Positions 1 to 11,200 of a stretch of DNA of 64,000 bases are shown here, piece by piece (positions within the stretch are counted from its first letter, which is position 1; every line of letters begins with the position of its first letter). The notes beneath the pieces were generated by a model. The model ran no database searches. It saw nothing but the letters and a program-made list of their open reading frames with translations, and was not told where the DNA came from. The position numbers and the translations under genes are program-made. Source of the stretch: Symbiodinium natans (lineage: Eukaryota > Sar > Dinophyceae > Suessiales > Symbiodiniaceae); contig CAJNDS010000224.1 in assembly GCA_905221605.1 (NCBI GenBank), positions 1,603,059-1,667,058 of the forward strand, read 5' to 3'.

Positions 1-229
1 GCTTTGGTGCTGCAGCTTTGCTTCTCGAAAGTGGGCAGGTTTTATTGAAGTGTTTAAGGGTTCAGCGTTTAGGCTGTAGGGTTGATAGGGTTTAGGGTGG
101 TCCGGGGAAAATTTAGAGGAGTTTCCGGGAGTTGGAGGCAAGTGTCGAGGAAAATTTCTTTGTCTAACTGCTGAATATTTTCGGTTACACGGGCTTGAGA
201 GTTTAGGTCTAGAGTTTTTTGGTTTGGAA

Positions 230-890
230 CCCAAAACCCTAAACCCTAAACCCTAAGCCCTAAACCCTAAGTCCTAAAGCCAATCCTTGGAGAGCTCAGG
301 TCATGGGCGCCGTGATCCTTGCCATCATGATCCCCTGTGACAAGGAGATTTGTTCCCCAAGGGCTTCATGTACCACATGGGTTTAGGGTTTAGGGTTTAG
401 GGTTTAGGGTTTAGGGTTTAGGGTTTAGGGTGGGGGGGTTCCGAAAGTCGGGGTCCAATCAGGTCCTGATTACAAGGGAATCGCCCAAGTATTCCCTTTT
501 TAGGTACATGGACCCTTAGGGTGTTGTTTTTGACTGCCGTTTCGGCGGGAACCCTAAACCCTAAAACCTAAACCCTAAACCCTAAACCCCTAAACCCTAG
601 ACCCTAAAAAGGGGGGGGGGGGGGGAGGCTGCAGGGGTTAGGGGCCAGGGTGTAGGAGATTGCTTCAGAATGGCAGACAGTGCCCCTGACAATGCCACTC
701 GCACCTTACATTCGCCTTGAAACCTAGGCCTCTTGTTCAGAGCCGTGGGGTTGCTTCTGCAGGTTGTAAGGTTGAGGGTTTGGGGCTTTAGAGATTTAGG
801 GTTTAGGGTTTATAAGGGTTTAAATGTAACCCTAAACCCTAAGCCCTATACCCTAAACCCTAAACCCTAAACCCTAAACCCTAAACCCTA
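230..890. repeat. Alternating interstitial telomere-like blocks
   Basis: CCCTAAA at 230-275, TTTAGGG at 381-430, CCCTAAA at 548-608, TTTAGGG at about 788-815, CCCTAAA at 828-890. The third-helix exon of aquaporin A lies between the first two, so the orientation switches from CCCTAAA to TTTAGGG across the exon. Confidence 0.9.
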
Positions 891-3800
891 ACCCTCAACC
901 CTAAACAATCTTGAACTCTGACTCCCTGATTGGAGAAAGGAGTCTAAACCTGCAAAGCCTAAACCCTAAACCAAAACCTAAACTCCAAACCCTGACCCTA
1001 CTCGCATAAGCCTCGAACCTTGACAGCTAAGTTCTAGGGAGATATTCTGTGCACAATCTGAGGGTAGTTAGTCACGGGCCCTCAATGTGGTCCCTAACCT
1101 CCCTTTAAAGGGTTCTGATGTATGGGCCCTTAAGGGGTATACAAGGGGTATATAAGGGGTACCCTTTTAAGGGCCCATACTACGGGACCATGTACACAAC
1201 ACTCTGGGGTCTTGAGTGCCAAAGATATCCTTAGCAAGTGGTTCTGTGACAGGCCTTTGAGGGGGGGGTGGGGTAGGGGGGGTGGGGGGGGCGGGGGGTG
1301 TGACTCGGTGTGACCCTAAGCCGTATAAGCCCTGCCTAGCTAGGCCTTTGCGCCCCCAGGACCCACCAAGCTCAAAGCACCTGCAGTCTTAGCGTTATAA
1401 CTTCTTATCACCCTCAGAAACTAAAGACCCTCAAAACTTGGGATGTTCCCCCTGAAACTGACAGTCCTTAATCGGGATTAATCCCTACTACGGACTGCTA
1501 GTACAAGGGGGAACGTCCCAACTTATAACCTCTCAAACCCTTCTGACCCCTAAACCCTAAGCCCTAAACCCTAAACCCTAAACCCTAAACCCTGAATTCT
1601 CCTCTTGGGGCTTCCTGGACTTTGGGAGCAGGACTTGACGACCACGCTTGCATCCAACATGGCGGCTCCAGGTGTGGCTGACGGCAGAGATCTACGGTAA
1701 TTCCGGGGGGAAGTTCGGGGGTATTAGGGTTTAGGGTTTAGGGTTTAGGGTTTAGGGTTTAGGGTTTAGGGTTTAGGGGCACCGTACGCCCCCAACCCTT
1801 CAAGCTCTTAGAGTTCGGTCTCCCACTCGGAGGTTTGAAGGTGGTTTTGGGGCACCCGGGTTTAGGGTTTAGGGTTTAGGGTTTAGGGTTTAGGGTTTAG
1901 GGTTTAGGGCTCTGGAGTTCCAGACTCTAATCCTTAAATTTGCAAGACTTCTTATCGCACCTCGGGGGCGGGTGATTTTGATGGCAGAATTCATGCACAC
2001 GGCCGCCACGGCCCAACACTTCTGCTAGGCCATATAGCTGTGCCGTGTTGAGCAAGGTCGCGCCTCGATACAACCACAATCTTAGCCGTCCGCTACTTGT
2101 GAGGGCGGCACAAACCCCACCTAGCTCCTGCTTCCGAGGGCGGCGCGGGAACAAGCCTACAAACAAAGAGTCTAAGATGCCCAGTAGTACCCTAATTCCC
2201 TTTTTGGGGGATTTAGGTTCCCTTTTTAACCCCTTTTAAGCAAAAAAGGACACCCTTTTTTAGCCTAGGTTACTGGGCAGCCTAGGAGTACTGATACTAG
2301 AACATGACGCGCTAGAGTAGGCGTTTGACCTTGTCTGCTGTATCCAGTGACTCTCGACCGCAAGGCGCACTTCCTCATCATAAGGGTACATGGGGTACTG
2401 CCAGTTTAGCCTCAAGTCCTTGCTCCATTTGCATGCCCGTATGTTTTTGGTTTAAGTAGGGTTTAGGTTTAGGGTTTAGGGTTTAGGGTTTAGGGTTTAG
2501 GGTTTAGGGTTTAGGGTTTAAATGTCTCAGATCCAGAAGAACACAGGCATGGTTCTGAATGCATAGAGCGATCGTAGCTCTTTGTTTCTTTTTGAACCCG
2601 AGTTTCATAACATCAACCTGTTCATGGGGGGTAGGTACCCTAAACCCTAAACCCTCAACCCCAAACCCTAAACCCTAAACCCTAAACCCTAAACCCTAAA
2701 CCCTGAACCCTGAACCCTGAACCTTGGGCATGCCTAGGGAGCCCTTGGGTTTCAGACTCGCCTGGAATTGCCCTCCCTTGAGGACCTAGGGTACGAAGAC
2801 ACGCAGGAGACAAAGCCGAAAGCCTCGGTTTAGGGTTTAGGGTTTAGGGTTTAGGGTTTAGGGTTTAGGGTTTGGTAGACAAAACGACGGCCATCCTTCC
2901 CAGAGAACAAGCTTCCTAGTAGGCATTCTGTACTGACTTTACATCCCAATGTAGGTGTTTTTTGTATACTTGAGGGCCTAAGGTAACCCACAGCCTAAGT
3001 CTTTCCACTGCTGCTTGCGCAGGTTTCTCAAACAGCCAAGTTGTCTTCGGCGTGGCTTGGGTAGCAAGTAGGGTCCTGTCAGCCTTAAGTACAACTGGTT
3101 ACGCAGCCCGAGGTTGAGGCAGGATTTTCAGGATTGCAGGTGATGTAGCTGATATATAGGCAGCGGGGAGTTGAGGGAGGAAAGCTGCTAGCATGCTACT
3201 TGTCCCCATTGGGTTTGGTGGAAGATATTGCCAGCTTGCGCTTGCTAGAATTGTGTGGAGCCATAAGAATCCGTTGTTCGTGACACCCCCCCCCCCCCTC
3301 CCTCCCCCCTCGGAAGAGCCCCTCGTGTCGGGTAATGCTCGTGGACTCAGATTTCCAGGTTTCGGCGTTGATTGTACTGGCTTGCCAAGTTCAACATCAC
3401 CTTGTTAGTTAACCAACAAACTCAGCTGTTTGACTTCTCCAGGCCTTCATGAGATAGTCCGGGTTTGGCTTTATGAGTTTTAGGGCGCCAACTCGGTCAA
3501 AAGTGTCCAATGCATCTTGTTCCTGTTCCACAGATCGATGACCATATGGGCTTTAGTGTTATGAAGAGTTGAGACATGTAAGTTTGCATTCAAATGATGG
3601 TTACTATATCCATTTTTGTATATACCGATTGGCATCGGAGAGATAGGTATTAAAAAAAAAAAATATATATATATATATATCTGTACTTATGGATTTGCGT
3701 GTTCTCTCTGTTGGGTAGGAGGGCCTTCACCTGGTGGGAGATGTGTTAGCTGAGCTGTATATGTTTTTTTTTACTCGGGGAAACACTTTGTATTGATTGG

Positions 3801-6800
3801 TTGAACCCGTTAACATCAAGATATTGATTGGAAGCGATAACGGATACTCAGGGTACTGACCCCCGTGCCGCTCCTCCTGTTGCAGCGACGAGCTATCCAA
3901 CACTTCATGCAGATACCAAGAAGGACGAACACATTTTGGCTTGTGAGCACGCCGCATGGACCTGGCCGAGAAATACACAGTGTTGCTGTAAAGCTGTCGA
4001 AGTTCAGAATGAACAAAGCATGAAGCAAACCATGTTCCCGCGGTGGTTCCTCCAAACCCACGCAAGAATGCTTGACCGCATTGGTTCATTTGCGGAAATT
4101 AGACCAGATGAGCTTCAACTGGCCCTTGATCACTCGAACGAGACACATCACGGCTCTGAGTAATGTTTCAGAATAGTTCATCCAGGTAGTTAGACCTTGG
4201 GACCCTGCGCACGACTACCCGTACTACCCTAGGGGATAGAAGCTCGCTAGGCTCCATACCCTGTGACCACTTGAGTCACTTCAATCGAGTAACCTAACTT
4301 ATCGAGCTGAAGGATTTTGGATGCTTAGGTTGACTTAGTGATTGCCCAAATTTTGGCCGGCACAAATGCTGCGTCGGCAAGCCTCACGTTACGCAGACCA
4401 GCTGCCTAAAGAATCGGATGTGGTATGCGCGCGCGCACGAGTGTGTGCCAGCACACCTTCGATGCCTGTTTTGCGCATATACGTGGCTAAAGCCGAACTA
4501 CGGGGCTGAATCTCCAAGAAGAAGGACCTTCGGTAATTCTAAAGTGCCAAGTTTCTGTTCTTGGTCACAAGGCTCGCTGTTGTGAGGGGTATGGGTGTGT
4601 GTGTGTGTGTGTATGTACACCAACCCTGGCTCAACAAGTTAGTTTTCGGCGTTCCAAAAAGCCATGCGTTTTGAGATTGAGAATGGAACACCCTCATACT
4701 AGCCCACTGGGATGTTATTGCGTTGAAAGGGCAACTGGTAGGAAAACCTAAACCTTAAACCCTAAACCCTAAGCGTCAGCAGCCTGACATTTCAGGAAGC
4801 CATGGGCACTTTCATGCTCTGCTTCACGGTCTGGGAAACAGCTGCTTGGCATATAGGACCTTGGGATATGTTTTTTCTTGGAAAGAACCCCAAACCCTGA
4901 GCCCCAAACCCTGAACCCTAAACCCCAAACCCTGAACCCCAAACTAACTCCAACCCGAAACCCGACATACTTTTCAAGAGTCGACAGACCAAGGCTGTGA
5001 ACCCCATCGCGTCCTGCGGTAAGAATGCCTGCATTGCGAAGCTTCTCCGCAATTGAAGGGTTGTAGGGTTTGGGTTTAGGGCTAGGGTTTATAGGGTTTC
5101 GAGTTTAGGGTTTAGGGTTCAGGGGTTAGGGCTTAGGGACCCACCTTTGGTGGTCAGCTGATGAAGTACCCGAAGAGGGTTATTGTTAGGTTATAAGTAC
5201 AGCTATAACTGGGTTCCTGTACCCCGGAACCTCCAAGTAGGATGTTGAGAAAAGCACGTGATCTTGATACGCCTTTGGGAACTTCTAATATGTTCCCTTC
5301 ATGGGTTTTTAGGGTTTAGGGTTTGGGGCTTAGGGTTTACGGTTGGTTCACGAGGATCATATTCAGAAATATTTTTCAGAGGGCTTCAATTCAAGGGCCA
5401 TCCTATTAGTGGACACCAGCGGGACCTAATGGAAACAGCGCCCACAAAAGTCACAAAAGCGTCACTCAGAAACTGCTGGGAACCGTATCCCAAGGTTCCT
5501 TCATACTCCCTAAGCTTCCTCAAGGATTGTGCCTACCCCCCCCCAATGAACCCCCCTCCCTGAAGGACCCTAGAATGAACGCCTAGAACAGCGACCGAAA
5601 CCCAGGGGACGCGTACCCAGGGAACAACGGAAACAAACCCTGGATCAGACAACGCCCCATGTAGAATTCCTAGAGGGGTCGGAAGAGAGAACTATAACTA
5701 CGAATAATATTCCCTTATGGCCACTCTATATTCACAACTGCTACAATAACTCCCCAAAGCCCTATTCGATTTATCAAGGCCCCTCTGCTAGAAAGGGTCG
5801 TGTGTTTCGTGCTTCGGCTCTAGGAGGCTGTTTAGGCCCCTGTAGTACCAGGACGGGCTATTCTACCCTATCACCCCTTAAAAAGGCCCTTTATAGGGTT
5901 TAGGGTTTAGGGTTTAGGGTTCAGGGTTTAGGGTTTAGGGTTTAGGGCCTAATAGCCCATCTTGGTATATAGCGTGCTCGGGGGTAGAGCTGCGCCCACC
6001 CCGCGAACAGGACCCGAGGCTTCAACTCGAGCTTAAGCGACAATCAGATGAAGTGGGTTTAGGGTTTAGGGTTAGGGTTTAGGGTTTAGGGTTTAGGGTT
6101 TAGGGTGCAGGGTGTCCTTCAGCCACGTAAGCCAGACAAGCTCTGGACCCGAAAACCTTATACAGCACCCAAGCCCTAATCCCTACATGTCTTCTTAGTA
6201 GCCGAGTAGGTAACCCTTAAAATTAACCTTTTGGGGTTTAGGGTTTAGGGTTTAGGCTTTAGGGTTCAGGGTTTAGGGTATATATATATAATAATATAAT
6301 AATTCTACCACAGTTGAAAGGTTAACTTTTTTCGGCCCAGGGTACTAGTACTCAGCAACTAGGTCTTAAAAGCTTCCTAGTAGTCTTCTTGTTGCGTATG
6401 AACATTAGGTCAGAAGATCCCAAAGTCCTAACAACCCGAAATCCCCTAAACCTCGTGGGTCCTGTCGATTCAGGCCACTCGAAGACCCCTGAAACCCCAC
6501 AGCCTGGAAACCCTAAACCCTACTTGGAAGCCCTTTTGACGTAAGTGGGTCATGGGGAATTACAACCCTGCTAGGGTGTACTAAGTCAACACGAGCTTCT
6601 AAGTAGTTGATCCCGTTGCTTCAGGATTGGCGCGGCAGTGTGCATTTCGGTGTGCTTGCTGCTGCCGGACTCGCGGCTGAAGGGGCCCGAAAGCCCTACC
6701 CCTGTTTAGGGCTTACTAGGGTTTAGGGTTCAGGGTTTAGGGTTTCGGGTTTAGGGTTCAAGCCCTACACACTGAACCCGACATCCATGCCCCACAAACC

Positions 6801-8919
6801 CGACCCGAAGTCCCTTGCAAGGTTGAAAGGGGGCCTGGATCGACCCGGGAAGAAGCGGAAATCGCAAGTCAAGCTTAGGATTTTGGTTTTTAGGTGATCA
6901 CTCACTCTCTAAACCCTAAACCTAACCCCCAAACCCCAACCCCCAAACCCCAAACGCTAAACCCTAAACCCTAAACCCTAAGAAGCCTTCATCCTGACAT
7001 CCAAACGCCCTTAACAAACACCGTAAGCCCTGAAGCCTGAAACCCTAAACCCCAAAAAACCTAAAGCCCAAGTCCTCAACCCTAACCCCAAACCTTAAAC
7101 CCTAAACCCTAGCCCTAAACCCTGAACCCTAGACCCCTGAACCTTAGGTGGACGGCTGCTCTATCAACCCAACCCGTTCGCTTGGCCCTGCAGTGGTCTC
7201 CGCCTTTCGAGGTTCCCACGAAAGGGGGGTGTTATAGGGTTTTATGGTTTTAGGATTTTTCGGTTTTAGAGTTTTAGGGTTTTAGAGTTTTAGGGTTTTA
7301 GGGTTTTTGGGTTTTAGGTTCAGGGTTTTAGGGAAGGTATAGGGTGTTAGGGTATTCCCTCATGTCCTGAGGTTTAGGAATTGGGGTTGAGGGTTTGAGG
7401 TTTAGGGTTTAGGATTAAGGGTTGTAGGGCTTTAGTTGTTTGTTTTTGGGTTTTAGAGTTTGTTTCAGACCAGAGGACGAGGCCGCATACCAACAATGCA
7501 GCTATTCCGTGGTTTTTAACCCCCGAACCCCGAAAAAACTAAACCCTAAACCCCCAAGCGCTAAACCCTACTTGCAAGCTCCATGCCCCACCTTACTAAC
7601 CCTACTTGCTAAGTCAACAGGGCTTCCAAGTAATCCCAGGTTGAGGGTTGGATTTAGGGGTGGTGGTGGTGGTGGGATTGAAGCTCAGGGCACGCAGCCT
7701 GTGGATTTTGAAGGTTCAGGGATGTTTGTGGTGTGCGATCTTGGGGTTTTGGGAGGGCGTGGCGTTTCTTCTTTCTTCTGGGTGGTGGTTTTGATTGAGG
7801 GCAGGCTGGCAGTACTCTGCTACATCTGTTGCCGCCACCACCAGCACCGCCACATGAACACAAACCCCTGAACCTAAACCCCAAACACAAGTTCTGCTCA
7901 CCCGCAAAGACTGTAGTGGTGCTCATGCCTAAAAAGTGTCTCGGTGTTTGGGTTTAGGTTGTAGGGTTTAGGGTTTAGGGTTAGGGTTTAGGGTTTAGGG
8001 TTTAGGGTTTAGGGTTTAGGGTTTAGGGTTTAGGGTTTAGGGTTTAGGGTTTAGGGTTTAGGGTTTAGGGTTTATATAGGGTTTAGGGTTTAGGGTTTAG
8101 GGTTTAGGGTTCAGGGTTTAGGGTTCAGGGTTCAGGGTTTAGGGTTTAGGGTACACTGAGATGCTTTAATCTGGAGAGGCTGCGAGAACTACACCAGCGG
8201 AGCCATGGACGCTTTGTGGATGATGTCCCGCGGAGAAGGGATTAAACCTGGGCTTTGGAGTACTATACTTTAATGTTTTTTTTTGGTTTTGGGTTCCCAT
8301 TATAGCTACTTATACCTAAAAAGTATATACATTTTTTCTGGGTCTACTCCAGAGGTAGGAAACCGACGGTTGTCGATGAGGTTATCTTTCAGGACACTGA
8401 TTCCTAATCCACGGCAGTGTTAGTTCTACAGCTGCAGGCGCTTTGTCACATTGCCCAAAATACTCTAAGGGTCCATGTACCTAAACAGGGTATACTTGGC
8501 CCTTAAAGTACCTTCTATATAAGGACTTTGGGACCCAAGTAATTATATAACAGTATAGAATAGTAAGGTGCATGGACCCTCAGGGAAATACCCCAACGCA
8601 TTTCCAGGCTGGGCCTCTCCAGCTGATTTCGGCGAAGTTTGCTTTCGATCGGTGCTTTGAGGGATTAGGGTTTAGGGTTTAGGGGTGGAACCGCCCTAAT
8701 GAAACCCCAAACCCTGCACAAGGTCCAGAGCCTCAGTTCACGCCAACAGTGGTGGGGTGTGTTAGCCCTGCAATGGTAACCCTAAACCCAAAATCCTAAA
8801 CCCTAAACCCCAAACCCTAAACCCTAAACTTTGGTGCCTTCCTTTCTCGAGGTTCCTGGGACCGTTGCTCGGAGGGGCGGCAGCCGCTTTCGTGCGTCTC
8901 TTGGCGGCAAATGTGGAGG
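291..8919 (+). CDS. Aquaporin (MIP family) gene A, multi-exon, 5' part outside window
   Basis: Water/solute channel of the MIP family, expected in a membrane. Only the second two-thirds is in the window. Exon islands read in order: third membrane helix (about 291-350, AQVMGAVILAIMIPC), loop C (about 1648-1690, DLTTTLASNMAAPG), fourth helix (about 4797-4845, QEAMGTFMLCFTVW), loop D (about 4988-5045, AVNPIASCGKNACIA), fifth helix (6625-6675, RIGAAVCISVCLLLP), second NPA box (7147-7215, GCSINPTRSLGPAVVS; here NPT instead of NPA), and sixth helix (about 8851-8919, FLGPLLGGAAAAFV). Each island matches its partner in gene B. Introns of 0.1-3.1 kb are full of TTTAGGG/CCCTAAA blocks. The first helix pair, first NPA box and stop codon are not seen. 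Exon edges are approximate. A pseudogene cannot be excluded, but no island carries an in-frame stop. Confidence 0.72.
1088..1196. mobile_element. MITE-like inverted repeat, family C copy
   Basis: A short element whose halves (GGTCCCTAACC... and ...ACTACGGGACCATG; internal TATGGGCCC/GGGCCCATA) are mutually complementary. Related sequences lie at 9548-9655 and 38555-38622. All contain GGGTATACAAGGGG- or AACAAGGGACC-like inner segments. Confidence 0.4.
1438..1524. mobile_element. MITE-like inverted repeat, family A copy 1
   Basis: The ends are imperfect inverted repeats: TTGGGATGTTCCCCCT on the left pairs with AGGGGGAACGTCCCAA on the right, and the inner part (CAGTCC ... GGACTG) also pairs. Total length is about 85 bp. 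A second copy with the same arms is at 12897-13004. There is no coding capacity; it is a non-autonomous element or a transcript hairpin. Confidence 0.55.
1551..2872. repeat. Telomere-like blocks flanking the loop C exon and a predicted exon
   Basis: CCCTAAA at 1551-1592 and 2636-2715; TTTAGGG at 1722-1778, 1859-1908, 2464-2520 and 2826-2872. The unique islands at 1600-1720 and 2716-2825 both have CCCTAAA on the left and TTTAGGG on the right. Confidence 0.9.
2745..2828 (+). CDS. Possible extra exon in aquaporin gene A (predicted from repeat layout)
   Basis: Unique island between a CCCTAAA block (2636-2715) and a TTTAGGG block (from 2829). One frame is open and protein-like (LELPSLEDLGYEDTQETKPK) and ends exactly where GTTTAGGG could serve as a GT donor. 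It lies between the loop C and fourth-helix exons of gene A. No family match was recognised, so it could be an insertion in loop C, an alternative exon or chance. Confidence 0.25.
3828..4163 (+). CDS. Small open reading frame inside an aquaporin intron, unrecognised
   Basis: 111-codon ORF from ATG to TAA in a 1.3-kb stretch (3.4-4.7 kb) free of telomere-like blocks, inside the largest intron of gene A. The protein is hydrophilic, with no motif, signal peptide or membrane segment I recognise. Overlapping antisense ORFs of 81 and 120 codons exist, so coding strand is uncertain. It could be a nested gene, the remnant of an insertion, or a chance ORF. Confidence 0.2.
   Translation: MEAITDTQGTDPRAAPPVAATSYPTLHADTKKDEHILACEHAAWTWPRNTQCCCKAVEVQNEQSMKQTMFPRWFLQTHARMLDRIGSFAEIRPDELQLALDHSNETHHGSE
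5894..6110 (+). repeat. TTTAGGG blocks in the aquaporin A loop D to helix 5 intron
   Basis: Two blocks of near-perfect TTTAGGG (5894-5947 and 6057-6110) separated by about 110 bp of unique sequence. A further degenerate block lies at 6235-6280 next to a short TA-rich run. Confidence 0.9.
7966..8152 (+). repeat. Longest TTTAGGG array in the window
   Basis: About 185 bp of TTTAGGG with one TATA interruption near 8075 and a few TTCAGGG variants toward the 3' end. It lies in the intron between the second NPA exon and the sixth-helix exon of aquaporin A. A block this long could reflect captured telomere DNA or slippage expansion. Confidence 0.95.
8468..8580. mobile_element. MITE-like inverted repeat, family B copy 1
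   Basis: Starts with AGGGTCCATGTACCT and ends with GGTGCATGGACCCT, inverted repeats of each other with one mismatch, around an AT-rich middle. A second complete copy is at 37929-38033; single ends occur near 500-520 and 11010-11032. Confidence 0.5.
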
Positions 8920-9421
8920 GTACATGTGCGGAGAGGGTTTAGGGTTTAGGGTTTAGGGTTTAGGGTTTAGGGTTGAGGGATTGGGGTTTAGGGTTTAGGG
9001 TTGTGTAGGGTATAGAGGAGATTGGAGTTTGGCTGGTTGGAATAATATGCCAACCCAGCAGCCCGAAACCCTCAACCCTAAACGGGGGAGGGGGGTTCAG
9101 AGTTTAACGTTTCCCGGTTTGTTTCTCTTCTTGTTCGCCTCCCTTGTAAAGAGCTCAAATTGTCAAACCTAGGGTTTCCCTTCATCATCGGGGTGTAGGG
9201 TATAGGGGTCGGGGCCCTTGGAGCCCTAAACCCTAAGCCACCCAAAGGCTTAAACCCCTATGAGGTTGGGGATTCTGGCCGCTTACGAAGTGCGCGGACG
9301 AAGTTGGGAAACCCCTGATCTAAGCTGCCTAGACGACCTCGTAGCTGAGTGAGTACATTTTACACTTTTTTTGGGAAACTAGAATCCCCTATAGAACTGA
9401 AAGTGTACACTTTTTGGGGGT

Positions 9422-9464
9422 CTTATGAACTCAGCAACTTAGTCTAAGTTGCTGAGTTCATAAG
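9422..9464. repeat. Perfect 21-bp hairpin
   Basis: CTTATGAACTCAGCAACTTA and its exact reverse complement are separated by one or two bases; the complementarity continues outward with GGGG/CCCC and T/A runs to arms of about 32 bp. Such long perfect palindromes are usually unstable, so it is probably recent or maintained as an element. Confidence 0.8.
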
Positions 9465-9816
9465 CCCCAAAAAAGCGAGCACAGGCCTTCCAAGCAATCC
9501 GGACATGTGGTTTCGTCACGGTGCTGCGAACTTGGATTTTGGTTGGGCCCTTAGTATGGTCCCTTACCCTTGTTTATAGGGATCTGAAGTATGGGCGCTT
9601 TTGATGTGTAGTGTTCCTAAGGGTTTTAAACAAGGGACCCCAACTACGGGCCCATACTGGGAACCCTAGAGAACTTAGATCTTGGTTGAGTGCTTAGTGG
9701 GGTTTAGGGTTGAGGGTTTAGGGTTTAGGGTTTAGGGCTTGTAGGGCATCTGGCTTCAAGTTCTTTAGGCAGCTAGCTCCTAGAGTGACTTCTCCAGGCT
9801 TCCACAGAAAACGCCC

Positions 9817-9975
9817 TAAACCCTAAACCCCAATCCCTAAACCCTAAACCCTGAACCCTAAACCCCAAACCCCAAACCCCAAACCCCAAACCCCAAACCC
9901 CAAACCCCAAACCCTAAACCTTAAACCCTAAACCCTAAGCCCTAAACCCTAAACCCTAAACCCTAGCCCTAAACC
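9817..9975 (-). repeat. CCCTAAA array with a homogenised CCCCAAA stretch
   Basis: About 160 bp of CCCTAAA-type repeats; the middle (about 9853-9910) is a run of eight or so identical CCCCAAA variants, indicating local amplification of one variant unit. Confidence 0.9.
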
Positions 9976-10091
9976 CTAAATCCCATGATTTCCGACGATG
10001 GCTCACTGGAGTAGCATGCTTTGCAAGGCTACCCGCTGAGCCCCACACAGAAGATCTTCCGTTGCGGGCGCCTCCTTGAGCATGCGAGCTT

Positions 10092-11200
10092 CGGGTTTAG
10101 GGTTTAGGGTTTAGGGTTTAGGGTTTAGGGTTTAGGGTTTAGGTTTTAGGGTTTAGGGTTTAGGGTTTAGGGTTTAGGGTTTAGGTTTGAGGTTTGAGGT
10201 TTAAGGTTTAGGGTTTAGGGTTTAAAGGGTCTAGGTTTTGGGATGTTAAGCCCTTAACCCTGGACTCGAATAGTTAGGTCACTGGAACCTTCTTGTTGCA
10301 AGTTTAAGGCCCCTGGAAATTATGGGGTCAGGGTTTACGTGCTCAGAACTGCAGGGACTTGAACTTTGAAAGGTATGTCTTTTGGGTTTAGGATTTTGGG
10401 TGTTAGGGTTAAGATTTCAAGGTTTTGGAAAATCGCCATGTTCGTTCCCTGGCTCTAGGAGAAGGTGTGTCTTCGTTTTCTTCAGTGCAGGGCTTTTCTG
10501 TTGGTGCTACTAGGCTGGTCCAGGATGACACTTGCCGTTTCTACTGCCCATGAAGCCATGCCTCGCAGCAGGCCATGAAAAAATAGATCTGCCCTCTTAG
10601 GTTAGTAAATAGCTAAACCCTAAACCCTAAACCCTAAACCCTAAACCCTAAACCCTAAACCCTAAAACCCTAAACCCTAAACCCTAAACGGGCTGCTAGG
10701 CATGTGGATGGCGCTGCGCCTCTTGGTTTGAATGCAGCAAGGGGTCTGCAGACACGAGCCAAGGGGACTGCCTTCGGGTTTAGGGTTTAGGGTTTAGGGT
10801 TTAGGGTTTATAGGGTTTAGGGTTTAGGGTTTATAGGGTTTAGGGTTTAGGGTTTAGGGTTTAGGGTTTAGGGTTTAGGGCTTAGGGTTTAGGGTTTAGG
10901 GTTTAGGGTCGTAGGCCTTCAGGATTGAGGGTTTAGAGTTTAGGTTCGGGGTGTAAGGTTTCCCTGATAGTAGCTTTAGGGCCCACTGTATACCATATGG
11001 GTACATATGGGTACATGGATCCTTAGGGTGGGGTTATTGGGCTTTAGGGTTGAGGGTTGAGGGTTGAGGGTTGAGGGTTGCAACCAATTCTGTGCTGGGG
11101 TCTCAGGCCCCTGAGTACATCCCTAAACCCTAAACCCTAAACCCTAAACCCTAAACCCTAAACCCTAAACCCTAAACCCTAAACCCTAAACCCTAAACCC
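10092..11200. repeat. Cluster of opposed telomere-like arrays
   Basis: TTTAGGG at 10092-10230, CCCTAAA at 10611-10688, TTTAGGG at 10780-10910, a TTGAGGG variant run at 11047-11080, CCCTAAA at 11123-11200. The arrays are close, long and complementary, so single-stranded DNA or RNA across this stretch could form strong stem-loops. Confidence 0.9.

Noticed and set aside
1-1000. The window start as a true chromosome end
   Set aside because: Telomere-like blocks are short, occur in both orientations and continue for 39 kb with genes between; a terminal array would be long and of one orientation.
2045-2239. 64-codon + ORF and overlapping 79-codon minus ORF
   Set aside because: No motif, no agreement with the exon layout and overlapping on opposite strands.
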